DNA from: Acidobacteriota bacterium
Lineage (GTDB): Bacteria; Acidobacteriota; Vicinamibacteria; Vicinamibacterales; UBA2999
Direction: 5' to 3'
DNA: 64,000 nt
Assembly (NCBI GenBank): GCA_020851565.1
Contig: JADZCN010000005.1
Span: 35,514 to 99,513, forward strand
Under the pieces are notes generated by a model. It had not been told where the DNA came from and ran no database searches. It was given only the letters and a program-made list of their open reading frames with translations. The position numbers and the translations under genes were made by a program. This document shows positions 52,132 through 63,295 of this stretch, piece by piece; position 1 is the stretch's first letter, and every line of letters starts with the position of its first letter.

Positions 52132-52986
52132 ATGTCCCGCTTGGTCGCCGCCTTCAGTTCGGTGGTGGCTGTCCTGGTCGTTTCCGGCGCGTGCTCCCAA
52201 TCCCCCACGGCACCTACGCCTGTCGCCGACAGCATCACTCTCTTCAGCGTGTCGCAGCAGCCGCCGTCGGTGCCTGCCGTTGTCATCCCTCCGCCGCAGC
52301 TGCCGTCCAACGCGCTGGGCGCCACGCGTTTCGTCGCGTTCGGCGACAGCATCACGTGCGGGGTCGAGTCAGCCTTCGACTTCCTGGTGCCGCTTCCATG
52401 CCCGAGCGGTACCCACGGCTATCCAGAGCGCGTGCAGGCGATGCTCGCCGCCTACAATCCCGCGCAGACTTTCGCCATGACGAAGCGCGGCTATCCCGGC
52501 GAGTGGGCCCAGGACGGCGCCACTCGGTTGCGGACCGAGCTGGCCGAGCTCGCCGGCCCGAGCGTTCCGCCCGCACAGCGCCCCCAGGGATTGCTGCTGC
52601 TCGAGGGTATCAACGACATGAACAACGGTGTGAGCGCCACGCGCGCGGCGGCGTCGCTGGCCGAGATGGCGCAGATTGGCCGGCTCCACAACCTCACCGT
52701 GCTCGTGGCGACGATGCCCCAGACCTACGAGACCGTCGATCCCAATACGGGCCAGACGCGTCACAACTCCGTCGAGAAGATCGTCCCGTTCAACACCGAG
52801 GTCATCCGGCTGCTCTCGGGGGTCCAGAACGTCTACGTCGTGGACATCTACGCGGCGTTCGGGTCGAACCGGTCGCTCATTGGTAACGATGGGCTCCACC
52901 CCACGCCCGCGGGCTACGACGTGATGGCGCAGCGGTTCCACGCCGCCATCGTGGCGCGGTTTCCGGTCAGGGGGAGTCTGCAGTAA
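52132..52986 (+). CDS. SGNH/GDSL-family hydrolase (lipoprotein)
   Basis: A 284-residue exported esterase-like protein. The signal VVAVLVVSGACSQSPTAPTP suggests a lipoprotein with Cys21. The SGNH blocks are present: FVAFGDSITCGVE (catalytic Ser), a Gly in the TKRGYPGEW segment, LLLEGINDMNNG (Asn, block III) and DGLHPTPAGYDVMA (Asp and His). Substrates could be lipids, glycans or acetyl esters. ATG 52132 is selected for the signal peptide; the frame is open upstream through the repeat array. Confidence 0.92.
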   Translation: MSRLVAAFSSVVAVLVVSGACSQSPTAPTPVADSITLFSVSQQPPSVPAVVIPPPQLPSNALGATRFVAFGDSITCGVESAFDFLVPLPCPSGTHGYPERVQAMLAAYNPAQTFAMTKRGYPGEWAQDGATRLRTELAELAGPSVPPAQRPQGLLLLEGINDMNNGVSATRAAASLAEMAQIGRLHNLTVLVATMPQTYETVDPNTGQTRHNSVEKIVPFNTEVIRLLSGVQNVYVVDIYAAFGSNRSLIGNDGLHPTPAGYDVMAQRFHAAIVARFPVRGSLQ

Positions 52987-53045
52987 GGTTCGGGGGGTCT
53001 GGGGTTCTCGGGTTCTGGGGTTCTCAGGTTCTGGGGTTCTCGGGT
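52987..53045. repeat. GGTTCTGGG array (inverse orientation of AGAACCCC)
   Basis: GGGTCTGGGGTTCTCGGGTT and similar units run with 8-9 bp period between two convergent genes. Confidence 0.75.
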
Positions 53046-53429
53046 TCACGGGCGCGTAAAGGTGATCCCCACCCACAGCGCCGCGGTGCCGAGCGCCACC
53101 TGGAGCACGACGTTCACCATCGCGCGCGTGTAGTAGCCGGTGGCCATCAGCTCCACGGTTTCGAACGAGAACGCGGAGAACGTGGTGAATCCGCCCAGCA
53201 GGCCCGAGAGCAGCAGCGCACGCGCCTCCGGTGACAGCCCGTCGCGCGTCATGCCCCAGCCGACGACCAGGCCGAAGGCGAACGAGCCGGCGAGGTTCAC
53301 CGCCGTCGTGCCCCACGGATAGGTAGCCGGCAGGATGCGATAGACCGCGCCCGTGGTCACCACGCGCGCCACCGACCCAACCGCACCACCGAGCGCCACG
53401 AGCATCAGCTCACGCATGCGTTGCGCCAT
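53046..53429 (-). CDS. crcB: Fluoride ion channel CrcB/Fluc
   Basis: A 127-residue four-helix membrane protein. The family hallmarks are GGAVGSVARVVTTG, the pore Asn in TTAVNLAGSFAFGLVVG and the Na+/F- loop in GLLGGFTTFSAFSFETVELM. It works as an antiparallel dimer exporting fluoride. A later Met (53417) is an alternative start. No fluoride riboswitch was recognised upstream. Confidence 0.95.
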   Translation of the reverse strand: MAQRMRELMLVALGGAVGSVARVVTTGAVYRILPATYPWGTTAVNLAGSFAFGLVVGWGMTRDGLSPEARALLLSGLLGGFTTFSAFSFETVELMATGYYTRAMVNVVLQVALGTAALWVGITFTRP

Positions 53430-53474
53430 CCTATCGCAGTGGCGGCCCAGCCCCGGCGCCTCTGGCCGGGCTCT

Positions 53475-53683
53475 GCAGCCGCTGAACCGCGAGTCTTCCC
53501 GGGCCAGACCGTTGGAGGCTGGCCGACGGAGACACCGACAACCGAGCCGGAGGCCGCCACTGGGCCTGTTTGAGCGTGGGCGCAGTGGGCGCGAGTTGCC
53601 TGAGTGCTTGTGCTCGCCGGAGGCGAGGTTGACCGGCCAACCGACCCGGTCTGGTCCGGGAAGACTCGCGGTTCAGCGGTTGC
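53475..53683. repeat. Long inverted repeat (MITE-like) downstream of the methyltransferase gene
   Basis: CTGAACCGCGAGTCTTCCCG... at 53482-53511 is inverted at 53647-53676 over 30 bp with one mismatch; the homology extends a few bases outward. The 135 bp interior has no ORF. The right arm includes the stop codon of the methyltransferase gene. Confidence 0.8.
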
Positions 53684-54446
53684 CGCACGGCAGATAGAGC
53701 GTCCGGAGGTTCGTCGCCGTCGGCGTCAACCCCGCGGCCTCTCCGAGTCGGCGCACGATCTCCGGTGGCGCGATCGTGAGCTTCCACTCGTCCGCGCGTG
53801 CGCCCAGTGACGCGAACAGCTCCACCCACTCGGGCCACCACGGCGTGGCCGCCCGCGCGAGCGGCTCGATGACCAGCACGCGCGAGCCGTGGCGTGCGGC
53901 ATCCACCAGCGTGCGACCCAGGACGGCCCGCTCGGCCTCCGGCAGTTCGTTGGCCACGTAGCCCGCGACGATGAACGAGGGCTGGCGCGGCCGGCGCAGC
54001 TTCGCGGCGCTGCCGCGCACGACCGACCCGTCGAGGCCGAAGGCCGCGTACGTGTCGCGCGCCTCGTCCAGCGCCCAGGGGTGCGTGTCGAGGCCCAGCA
54101 CCGTGTGCGCACCCGTGGCGACCGCGGCAGCCGCCCCCACCGCACCCGTGCCGCATCCGACGTCGATGACGGGCAGGGCGCGCCACGCGTCCGGCCCGCC
54201 CGTCTGCTCGCGGAGCGCCGCGATGACCTGAGAGGTCGCCAGGAAGTGCACCGGCCCGTAGTAGAGCGCGAACGCCGCACGCTTGCCGGCGCCGTCCAGC
54301 ACGCGGTGCGCGGCGATGGCGGTGTGCCGCCGCTCGACGTAGGCGGACGACAGCGCGCGCAGCGCGCGGGAGACCTCGGAGAACTGCAGGTTGGCGAGGT
54401 GCCGCGCCTCGAGGCGCGCCATCCAGGGAGCCAGCTCGACAGGCAT
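53673..54446 (-). CDS. Class I SAM-dependent methyltransferase (substrate unknown)
   Basis: A 257-residue methyltransferase. Motif I is VIDVGCGTGAVGAAAA with an acidic residue at the end of strand 2 (VLGLDTHPWALDEARD). A motif-IV-like strand reads FIVAGYVANELPE. The N-terminal 60 residues (ARHLANLQFSEVSRALRALS) are helical. The layout recalls Rsm22-like and related rRNA methyltransferases, but that is not certain. ATG 54446 (MPVELAPWMARLEAR) is preferred to the longer frame from 54734, which overlaps the divergent gene. Its stop lies inside an inverted repeat. Confidence 0.85.
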   Translation of the reverse strand: MPVELAPWMARLEARHLANLQFSEVSRALRALSSAYVERRHTAIAAHRVLDGAGKRAAFALYYGPVHFLATSQVIAALREQTGGPDAWRALPVIDVGCGTGAVGAAAAVATGAHTVLGLDTHPWALDEARDTYAAFGLDGSVVRGSAAKLRRPRQPSFIVAGYVANELPEAERAVLGRTLVDAARHGSRVLVIEPLARAATPWWPEWVELFASLGARADEWKLTIAPPEIVRRLGEAAGLTPTATNLRTLYLPCGNR

Positions 54447-54477
54447 GAATCGCTTCGAAGCGTACAATGGGCCCGGC

Positions 54478-56016
54478 ATGAACGCGAAGCGCTGGGTCGT
54501 CGTCGGCGGCGTCGTGGCGTTGGTGCTGGCGGTTGCGGCGGTTGTCGCTGCGCGCCGTGCGGAACCCTTCCTCCGCGGCGAGATCGAGCGGGTGCTCGGC
54601 GAGCGGCTGGACAGCGTGGTCACGCTGGAGGGACTCGAGGTCACGCTGTTCCCACGGCCGTCCATCACGGGCCGCGGCCTCGTCATCCGCCACCAAGGGC
54701 GCACCGACATCCCGCCGCTCGTCACCGTGGGCACGTTCCGCGGTCACGCATCCTGGTCGGGCGCCCTGGCCAGGCGCGTCTCGGACGTGAGCCTGGATGG
54801 CCTCGAAGTCACCATCCCGCCACGGCGGCGCGACGACATGCCGTCGCTCGGAGGCCGGCCGGGAGGGCCGTCGACCGGGCGCCGCGATTTCGCCATCGAC
54901 ACGCTGACGGCCACGAACACGCGCCTCAGCATCATGCCGCGCAACCCGGAGAAGGATCCGCGGGTATTCGACATCTTCTCGCTCGAGGTGCGCGACCTCA
55001 CGCTGGTGTCGCCCTCCACCTTCGTCGCGTCGCTCATCAATCCCGTACCCGTCGGGACCATCGAGACCAGCGGCTCGTTCGGGCCATGGGATCGCGAGGA
55101 GCCGGGCGACACGCCACTCGACGGGCGCTTCACGTTCGACGCGGATCTCGGAACCATCAAGGGCATCGCGGGCGCCCTCGACGCCGAGGGCCAGTACTCG
55201 GGGCCGGTGGATCGCATCGTGGCCACGGGCACCACGCGCACGCCCGACTTCAGCATCCCGAAGCTGAAGGCCCTGGCGCTCCCGCTCGAGACGACGTTCC
55301 GCGCGGTGGTGGACGGGACCAAGGGCGACGTACAGCTGGAGCAGGTGGACGCGAAGCTGGCCGAATCCTTGTTCATTGCGAAGGGCTTCATCGTCGGGAC
55401 GAAGGGCGTGAAGGGGAAGCGCATCCTGCTCGACGTCACCTCCACCGACGCGCGGATGGCCGACATCCTGAGCCTGACCGTCCGCGGCCAGCCGCCGGCC
55501 ATGAGCGGTGCCGTGGCGCTCACCACGTCGTTCGACCTGCCGCAGGGCGACGAGGACGTCATCGACAAGTTGAAGCTGGCGGGGAAGGTGACCATCAAGC
55601 GCGCCCGCTTCGCGAGCGACACCGTGCAGGACAAGGTGGACGATCTCAGCCGCCGCGCGCGCGGCCGGCCGGAGGACGTCTCCATCGACGAAGTAGCATC
55701 GGACATCACCGCGACGTTCACGATGGAGAAGGGGAGGATCACGCTGCAGGACATCGCGTACGCGGTCCCCGGCGCCAACGTCTCGATGCGCGGCGTCTAC
55801 GGCCTCGAGTCGGGCGCGCTGGACTTCGCGGGCACCGCGCGCCTGCGCGCGTCGGTGTCGCAGACGCAGACCGGATGGAAGCACTTCCTGCTGAAGCCGT
55901 TCGACCCGCTGTTCCGCAAGGGCGGCGCCGGCTCGCGCCTGGCGATCAAGGTGTCTGGGACGGTGGACGAGCCGAAGTTCGGCCTCGACATGGGCCGTAC
56001 CCTGAAAGGGAAGTAG
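54478..56016 (+). CDS. AsmA-like membrane/periplasmic protein
   Basis: A 512-residue protein. One N-terminal membrane helix (WVVVGGVVALVLAVAAVVAA) is followed by the AsmA-type start, LRGEIERVLGERLDSVVTLE then GLEVTLFPRPSITGRGLVIR. A long beta-rich region follows, with the AsmA-like C-terminal region near VSMRGVYGLESGALDFAGTA and SRLAIKVSGTVDEPKFGLDM. Such proteins are thought to carry or organise lipids between the membranes. It is divergent from the methyltransferase gene by 31 bp. tRNA-His lies 4 bp downstream on the opposite strand. Confidence 0.88.
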   Translation: MNAKRWVVVGGVVALVLAVAAVVAARRAEPFLRGEIERVLGERLDSVVTLEGLEVTLFPRPSITGRGLVIRHQGRTDIPPLVTVGTFRGHASWSGALARRVSDVSLDGLEVTIPPRRRDDMPSLGGRPGGPSTGRRDFAIDTLTATNTRLSIMPRNPEKDPRVFDIFSLEVRDLTLVSPSTFVASLINPVPVGTIETSGSFGPWDREEPGDTPLDGRFTFDADLGTIKGIAGALDAEGQYSGPVDRIVATGTTRTPDFSIPKLKALALPLETTFRAVVDGTKGDVQLEQVDAKLAESLFIAKGFIVGTKGVKGKRILLDVTSTDARMADILSLTVRGQPPAMSGAVALTTSFDLPQGDEDVIDKLKLAGKVTIKRARFASDTVQDKVDDLSRRARGRPEDVSIDEVASDITATFTMEKGRITLQDIAYAVPGANVSMRGVYGLESGALDFAGTARLRASVSQTQTGWKHFLLKPFDPLFRKGGAGSRLAIKVSGTVDEPKFGLDMGRTLKGK

Positions 56017-56020
56017 AGAC

Positions 56021-56096
56021 TGGGGTGAGTGACGGGGATCGAACCCGCGACAGCCGGATCCACAATCCGGAGCTCTACCACTGAGCTACACTCACC
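56021..56096 (-). tRNA. tRNA-His(GTG)
   Basis: A complete minus-strand cloverleaf: acceptor GTGAGTG/CACTCAC, G-1 opposite C73 (a tRNA-His hallmark), anticodon loop ATTGTGGA with GTG, T-loop TTCGATC, and encoded CCA. No tail repeats follow it. Confidence 0.97.
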
Positions 56097-56124
56097 GTCC
56101 GGGAAGGCGAACCCTGATTTTAGC

Positions 56125-56865
56125 ATGAGGATCCCGTTTCTGGCCGCCGGTGCGCGGTTCCCGCCGGCCAGCCGTGCCCTCCGCGAGCCAAACGGCCTTC
56201 TGGCCGCCGGCGGAGACCTGACGGTCACGACGCTCGTCGAGGCCTACACGCACGGGATCTTTCCGTGGTTCAGCGAAGGGGATCCCATCCTGTGGTGGTC
56301 GCCGGATCCGAGGATGGTCCTGCCGACATCGGAGGTACACCTGTCGCGCTCGCTCCGGCGGCGGCTTCGCCGTCGGGATTTCCGCGTCAGTTTCAACGAG
56401 GCCTTCGAGGAGGTGCTGCAGGCCTGCGCCGAGCCGCGGGAGCCGGGCGGCGGCACCTGGCTCGTGCCGGAGATGCAGGCTGCCTACGCCGACATGCGGG
56501 ATAAGGGGCTCGCGCACTCGGTGGAGGTGTGGATGAACGGCGGGCTGGCCGGCGGCCTCTACGGCGTGGGCATCGGCCGCATGTTCTTCGGCGAGTCGAT
56601 GTTCTCGCGGCGCACGGACGGATCGAAGATCGCCATCGCGTACTTCGCCGCGCAGATGGCCGCCTGGGGCATGCCGATCATCGACTGCCAGATGGCCACC
56701 GGGCACCTGGAGTCGCTTGGTGCCCGTCTCGTGCCGCGCCGCGTGTTCCTCGAGTGGGTAGCGCAGCTGTGCGCCGGGCCCGGCCCCGACGACTGGCGAT
56801 TCGACGAGGGCCTCGACCCCACCGTTGTCCTGGCGACGGCCTCGGAGGAGCCCGCAAGACCCTGA
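56125..56865 (+). CDS. aat: Leucyl/phenylalanyl-tRNA-protein transferase
   Basis: A 246-residue L/F transferase that adds Leu or Phe to proteins with N-terminal Lys or Arg. Conserved segments are GLLAAGGDLTVTTLVEAYTH, GIFPWFSEGDPILWWSPDPR, SVEVWMNGGLAGGLYGVGIG and RMFFGESMFSRRTDGSKIA. MPIIDCQMATGHLESLGARL completes the catalytic domain. Length is typical. Together with clpS and clpA downstream it forms the bacterial N-degron route. ATG 56125 is chosen; upstream codons belong to tRNA-His. Confidence 0.96.
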   Translation: MRIPFLAAGARFPPASRALREPNGLLAAGGDLTVTTLVEAYTHGIFPWFSEGDPILWWSPDPRMVLPTSEVHLSRSLRRRLRRRDFRVSFNEAFEEVLQACAEPREPGGGTWLVPEMQAAYADMRDKGLAHSVEVWMNGGLAGGLYGVGIGRMFFGESMFSRRTDGSKIAIAYFAAQMAAWGMPIIDCQMATGHLESLGARLVPRRVFLEWVAQLCAGPGPDDWRFDEGLDPTVVLATASEEPARP

Positions 56866-56946
56866 GGGCGGGGGCCTTGCGGCTTCGCGCACACCTCGCG
56901 TGCAAAGCGCCCCGCGCCTCTACTAGACTGCGGTGCGAGCCACATC

Positions 56947-57330
56947 ATGACCCTTGCGACCATTGGCCAGATCTCGATGAACGCCCGCGACATCGCCCGC
57001 GCGACGGCGTTCTACCGCGACGTGCTCGGCCTGACGTTCCTCTTCTCGGCCGGGACGATGTCCTTCTTCGACTGCGACGGCACTCGGCTGATGCTCGGCC
57101 TGCCGAGCGGTCCCGAGTACGACCACCCCGGGTCCATCCTGTACTTCAAGGTGGACGACATCGCCGCCACCCACGAGGCCCTCGCGGCGCGGGGCGTGGC
57201 CTTCAAGACCGCCCCGCACCTGGTGGCCCGCCTGCCCGACCACGAGCTGTGGATGGCGTTCTTCGGCGACACGGAGGGGAACACGCTGGCGCTCATGGCT
57301 GAGGTGAGATCGTCAGTGTCGGGAGGCTGA
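56947..57330 (+). CDS. Glyoxalase/VOC-superfamily protein
   Basis: A 127-residue VOC protein with two beta-alpha-beta-beta-beta modules: IGQISMNARDIARATAFYRD then FLFSAGTMSFFDCDGTRLML, and ILYFKVDDIAATHEALAARG then ELWMAFFGDTEGNTLALMAE. It is a single-domain glyoxalase-like or dioxygenase-like enzyme; metal residues are not complete enough to name a reaction. It lies between aat and clpS with no coupling. Confidence 0.9.
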   Translation: MTLATIGQISMNARDIARATAFYRDVLGLTFLFSAGTMSFFDCDGTRLMLGLPSGPEYDHPGSILYFKVDDIAATHEALAARGVAFKTAPHLVARLPDHELWMAFFGDTEGNTLALMAEVRSSVSGG

Positions 57331-57480
57331 ACCCCGTCGGGAGGGAACTTCCGCCGGGAGGGATGTGCGACGGGAGGGCATCGCGACGGGACATCGCTCC
57401 CGTCGTGACGCACTCCCGACGATGTTCCTCTCCCGACAGCGAAGTCCCTCCCGACGAGCTCCCCCTCCCGGCACGTTCGG
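57319..57480. repeat. GACGGGAGGG repeats in both orientations
   Basis: GTCGGGAGGGAACTTC and related units to about 57395, then CTCCCGACG-type units to 57475. The two orientations form an imperfect inverted repeat between the VOC gene and clpS. Confidence 0.8.
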
Positions 57481-57500
57481 GATTCCCCTACAATCAAAGT

Positions 57501-57829
57501 GTGCCTGACGCGAAGTTTCGCGAAGACCTGCTGAGCGAATCGCGCGCGGACGAGCGCGTCGAGAAGCCGAAGATGTGGCGCGTCCTGCTCCACAACGACG
57601 ACTTCACGACGCAGGAGTTCGTCGTGTGGGTGCTCGAGACGGTCTTCCAGAAGCCCGCCGCCGATGCGCGGGCCATCATGCTCCACGTCCATCACGCGGG
57701 CGTCGGGGTCGCCGGCCTCTACACGCGCGACGTCGCCGAAACCAAGCAGCAGGCCACACAACGGCTCGCCGAGCAGCATGAATTCCCGTTGCTGGTCACC
57801 CTCGAGCCCGAGCCGGAAGGATCGTCATC

Positions 57830-57833
<4 letters not shown>
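57501..57833 (+). CDS. clpS: ClpS adaptor protein
   Basis: A 110-residue N-recognin adaptor. The binding motif VLLHNDDFTTQEFVVWVLET and the second block HVHHAGVGVAGLYTRDVAET are canonical. It delivers proteins with N-terminal Leu, Phe, Trp or Tyr to ClpAP. The start is GTG 57501 (VPDAKFREDLLSE); no ATG lies near the right position. The gene overlaps clpA by 4 bp. Confidence 0.95.
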
Positions 57834-60328
<2,495 letters not shown>

Positions 60329-60344
60329 GGCTTCCCGGCTCTTC

Positions 60345-60526
60345 GAGGTTCTCGGGTTCTGGGGTTCTGGGGTTCTGGGGTTCTGGGGTTCTGGGGTTCT
60401 GGGGTTCTCGGGTTCGCTTGTCTCCGCCTCCCGCCTCCCGCCTCCCGACGCGATTCCCTCCCGACGCGATTCCCTCCCGACGGGTCCTTGTCCCTCCCGA
60501 CAGGTTCGTGTGTCCCTCCCGACGCG
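60345..60526. repeat. GGTTCTGG array and CTCCCGAC repeats
   Basis: GGTTCTGG with 8 bp period at about 60350-60416, followed by TCCCTCCCGACG units to 60530. No gene is present between clpA and the next gene end. Confidence 0.85.
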
Positions 60527-61375
60527 TTACTTGACGGTCACCTTCACGTGGGCGTTGGTCCAGCAGCACTGGAACCCGCCGCCGCCCTCGCCCGTGGCGT
60601 CGTTGGTCTGCGCCCGAAGCACGTACTCGCCCGGCGCGCTGAAGGTGGCCGTGGTGCTCGTCTTCCCGTCGGCGGCGAAGTCGATCTTCGGCCGCTGCTC
60701 GGCGAACGTCACCTCGCCGGGGCCGCGATGCTTGTGCCACTGGAAGGTGGCCGGCGGCGCCGTGGCGGGGCGCAGCGAGCCAGGCTCGCGGTGCGCGTCG
60801 TCCGTCACCCACACATCGAGGGCGAGGGGCTGGCCGACGGTGGCCGTCAGTTCCCTGGCGATGCCGATCGGCGGCCCCGTGTAGGTCTTGCCGCCCATCT
60901 CGAACTTCAGCACTGGCGGCGTGTTGCCCATGGCCGCGTCCTTGAAGGGCTCCACCTCGTAATCGGTGTGCAGGCCCATCGGGATCGACTCGGTCTTGCC
61001 GTTGGCCACGATGGTCCAGGTGTACTTGTCCTTGAAGTCTGCGGGGACGATGATGGTGAAGACGCCCCAGCCGCGGCGCTGGTTGAAGTGGGTCGGCTGG
61101 CCCAGGTCCGGGCCGCCCGGCTCGACGCGGTTGTTGGGCCCGACGGGGATGTCGAGGACCTGCTTGGTGTTGCGGTTGAAGTAGCCGATGAGCAGCACGC
61201 GGCGGCCGTCGGGCAGCCGGTACCAGCCTTCATAGGCCGGCGTGACGCTCTCGCCCGCTTCCCTGATGACCTGCAACGGCAGCTGGGCGGAAACCGTGCC
61301 CGTCCCGACGAGCACCGCTCCGGCTATCACGAGCGCACCGAGAGTGCGCGTGACGATGGTTCGATACGCCTGCAT
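60527..61375 (-). CDS. Secreted protein of unknown function
   Basis: A 282-residue protein with a signal peptide (ALVIAGAVLVGTGTVSAQ). Beta-rich segments follow: EGWYRLPDGRRVLLIGYFNR, RRGWGVFTIIVPADFKDKYT and ATFSAPGEYVLRAQTNDATG, the last Ig-like. I do not recognise a family name, though similar proteins occur beside cytochrome c / monooxygenase-like genes in Acidobacteriota. The upstream gene on the same strand encodes such a protein. A terminator hairpin separates them. Confidence 0.8.
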   Translation of the reverse strand: MQAYRTIVTRTLGALVIAGAVLVGTGTVSAQLPLQVIREAGESVTPAYEGWYRLPDGRRVLLIGYFNRNTKQVLDIPVGPNNRVEPGGPDLGQPTHFNQRRGWGVFTIIVPADFKDKYTWTIVANGKTESIPMGLHTDYEVEPFKDAAMGNTPPVLKFEMGGKTYTGPPIGIARELTATVGQPLALDVWVTDDAHREPGSLRPATAPPATFQWHKHRGPGEVTFAEQRPKIDFAADGKTSTTATFSAPGEYVLRAQTNDATGEGGGGFQCCWTNAHVKVTVK

Positions 61376-61435
61376 CCGATGTACTCCGAAGAAGAAGAAA
61401 GGGAAGGGGACCTGTCTCTCGCCCGGAAACGAGAA

Positions 61436-61457
61436 GGGGGTGCCCGGAGGCACCCCC
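61436..61457 (-). terminator. Intrinsic terminator
   Basis: GGGGGTGCC-CGGA-GGCACCCCC is a perfect 9 bp stem with a four-base loop. Read on the minus strand it follows the cytochrome-type gene by about 20 bp and is trailed by TTCTC. It separates the two minus-strand genes. Confidence 0.75.
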
Positions 61458-61476
61458 TTTCATGGTTGTTACCGGG

Positions 61477-62835
61477 TTACTGCTGCTGGTCTGCGGTCGT
61501 CGTCGAGGTCTTGGCCTTGCGCTTCTCCACTTCGGCCTTGTAGTCCTCGTCGTCCATGTAGGTGATGTTCACCCAGGCATGGGCCATCTCGTCGACCGTG
61601 CGGTCGCCCCAGCCCACCCACTGGTTCGGGTCGGGGTTGTTCGGGTTGTCCTTCGTGTTGTCGTGCCACGAGGTGATGCGCAGGATGGTGCCCTTGGGCA
61701 GCAGCGGCGCCGCGTCGTCGGCGTAGACGTAGTTGGTGTGCCAGTTGAAGTTGTACTCGCTCACCATGCTCAGCATCTGCGTCTGGCCCGTCGGGAGGAT
61801 GGCCTCCATCGACATGGCCTTGCCGCGCAGGTGCATGTGGGGCTGGAAGTTCTCGACGCGGCCGGCCTTGCGCATCACGTGGAAGTTCTGCGTGACGGCG
61901 ACGGTGTTTGGCGGAATGTCGAGGTTGCGGTTGCCGCCGGCGATGCCGCTGTAGAGCGACAGGGTCTGGCGGTACTTGGGCTCCTGGCCCTTCGGGTAGA
62001 AGTAGACGGCCATCTCCACCGTGTCGGTGATCTCCTCGCCGACGGCGTGGTAGTGGATGTCCCACACGATGCTCGAGCCCGGCAGCATCAGCTTGCCGCT
62101 GTTCTCGCGCATGATCTCACCCTGCTTGCCGACGGCCCATTCCATGAAGAGGCCCGGGCCCGGGTCGTCGTCGGCGCGGGGCGCGGAGGAGCCGGGAGCC
62201 TCGCCTTCCTTCTGCTGGAGGCGCGCCAGCGCGTGGTGGGTGATCTTGCGGCCCTGCACGGTGCCGGGACGCATCTCGATGGCGCGAACGTAGCGGGGCT
62301 CGGTGAGACCCGTCGGGACGACCGGCTTGTACCAGGCATCCTGCGCCTGTGCGGGCATCTTGTAGGCTGGCGACTTGATGATGAGATCCGGCTCGCCGAA
62401 GAGGCTGGTGAAGTTCCAGGTCTCCTCGTTCGGCCACTTCACCGGGGCGGGCATGTCCTTCATGTCGCCCTTCGGGGCGCCCGTATCCACCCACTTCACG
62501 ATGGTGGCAATCTGGGCGTCGGTCAGCGAGCGATCATTCTGGAAGTGCTGGATGCCGACGTTCTTGTCGATGTGCCATGGCGGCATCTGCCGCGCGGCAA
62601 CGCGGGCCTTGATGGACCGCGCCCACGGGCGTGCCTCCTCGTAGGTCACGAGCGACATCGGGCCAATCGAGTCCTTGCGGTGGCACGACTCACAGGCCTT
62701 CTGGAAGATCGGGGCGACGTCCTTGGTAAACGTGACCTGACCAGCGGGCTGTGTCTGCGCGGCTGCGGGACCGGCCACCAGGGCCAAGCCCAACGCGCCC
62801 ACCCACGCGCCCCAACGGAAACGAGCATCTGCCAT
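61477..62835 (-). CDS. Cytochrome c / copper-monooxygenase-like secreted protein
   Basis: A 452-residue protein with a signal peptide (VGALGLALVAGPAAAQ). Residues about 35-120 form a c-type haem domain with CESCH and a likely distal Met in RQMPPWHID. The remaining 320 residues resemble the copper type II ascorbate-dependent monooxygenase fold, with conserved His segments: RKITHHALARLQ, VWDIHYHAVGEE, ENFQPHMHLRGKAM and YNFNWHTNYVY. It may be a periplasmic oxidoreductase that gets electrons via the haem domain. The substrate is unknown. The C-terminus is low complexity. Confidence 0.85.
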   Translation of the reverse strand: MADARFRWGAWVGALGLALVAGPAAAQTQPAGQVTFTKDVAPIFQKACESCHRKDSIGPMSLVTYEEARPWARSIKARVAARQMPPWHIDKNVGIQHFQNDRSLTDAQIATIVKWVDTGAPKGDMKDMPAPVKWPNEETWNFTSLFGEPDLIIKSPAYKMPAQAQDAWYKPVVPTGLTEPRYVRAIEMRPGTVQGRKITHHALARLQQKEGEAPGSSAPRADDDPGPGLFMEWAVGKQGEIMRENSGKLMLPGSSIVWDIHYHAVGEEITDTVEMAVYFYPKGQEPKYRQTLSLYSGIAGGNRNLDIPPNTVAVTQNFHVMRKAGRVENFQPHMHLRGKAMSMEAILPTGQTQMLSMVSEYNFNWHTNYVYADDAAPLLPKGTILRITSWHDNTKDNPNNPDPNQWVGWGDRTVDEMAHAWVNITYMDDEDYKAEVEKRKAKTSTTTADQQQ

Positions 62836-62998
62836 AGCTCAACTCCCCCGTTAACCGACAGCCAAACCCTCAACCCGCCAGCACATAGGCCACAGCGACG
62901 GGTGGCAGATTCTACACCGGCCCTCCCCCCTTTGTCACTGCAAAACACAACGCTCGTTCGGCCCGGCGGGGCTGTTATCCCACCCACGCGCTGGCCTT

Positions 62999-63226
62999 AT
63001 GGCAGATACACTACCCGCTTATATGGAGATTGCACGGGAGCGTTTCCTGGACCCCACCCGGGACTACCACCTGACGCTGTCGCTCAGGAGCCGGACCACG
63101 CCGATGCACAGCGCCCTGTCCGCCCTCACGCCGGACGAGCGGGATCGCGTGAGCCGGACCCTGGCCCGCGCGCTCGATGAGATTGCGGCGGTGGTCGGAG
63201 CTCATCTGTCCGAGCGCCCGGAATAG
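62999..63226 (+). CDS. Small hypothetical protein
   Basis: A 75-residue ORF (MADTLPAYMEIARERFLDPT), helical in the C-terminal half (DRVSRTLARALDEIAAVVGA). An internal ATG at 63023 is an alternative start. I do not recognise it. It is in the same orientation as the cytochrome gene 70 bp downstream and divergent from the copper-protein gene. Composition is protein-like rather than a shadow frame. Confidence 0.5.
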   Translation: MADTLPAYMEIARERFLDPTRDYHLTLSLRSRTTPMHSALSALTPDERDRVSRTLARALDEIAAVVGAHLSERPE

Positions 63227-63295
63227 GGAGACACACACCGAGTGCGGGACGTCTGCGGCTTTACGGTAAAATGCTGACAGGCGAGGGACTTACAC

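Noticed and set aside
53046..53429. Fluoride riboswitch upstream of crcB
   Set aside because: No recognisable conserved riboswitch core was seen upstream of 53429 on the minus strand; the region is part of a repeat-bearing sequence.
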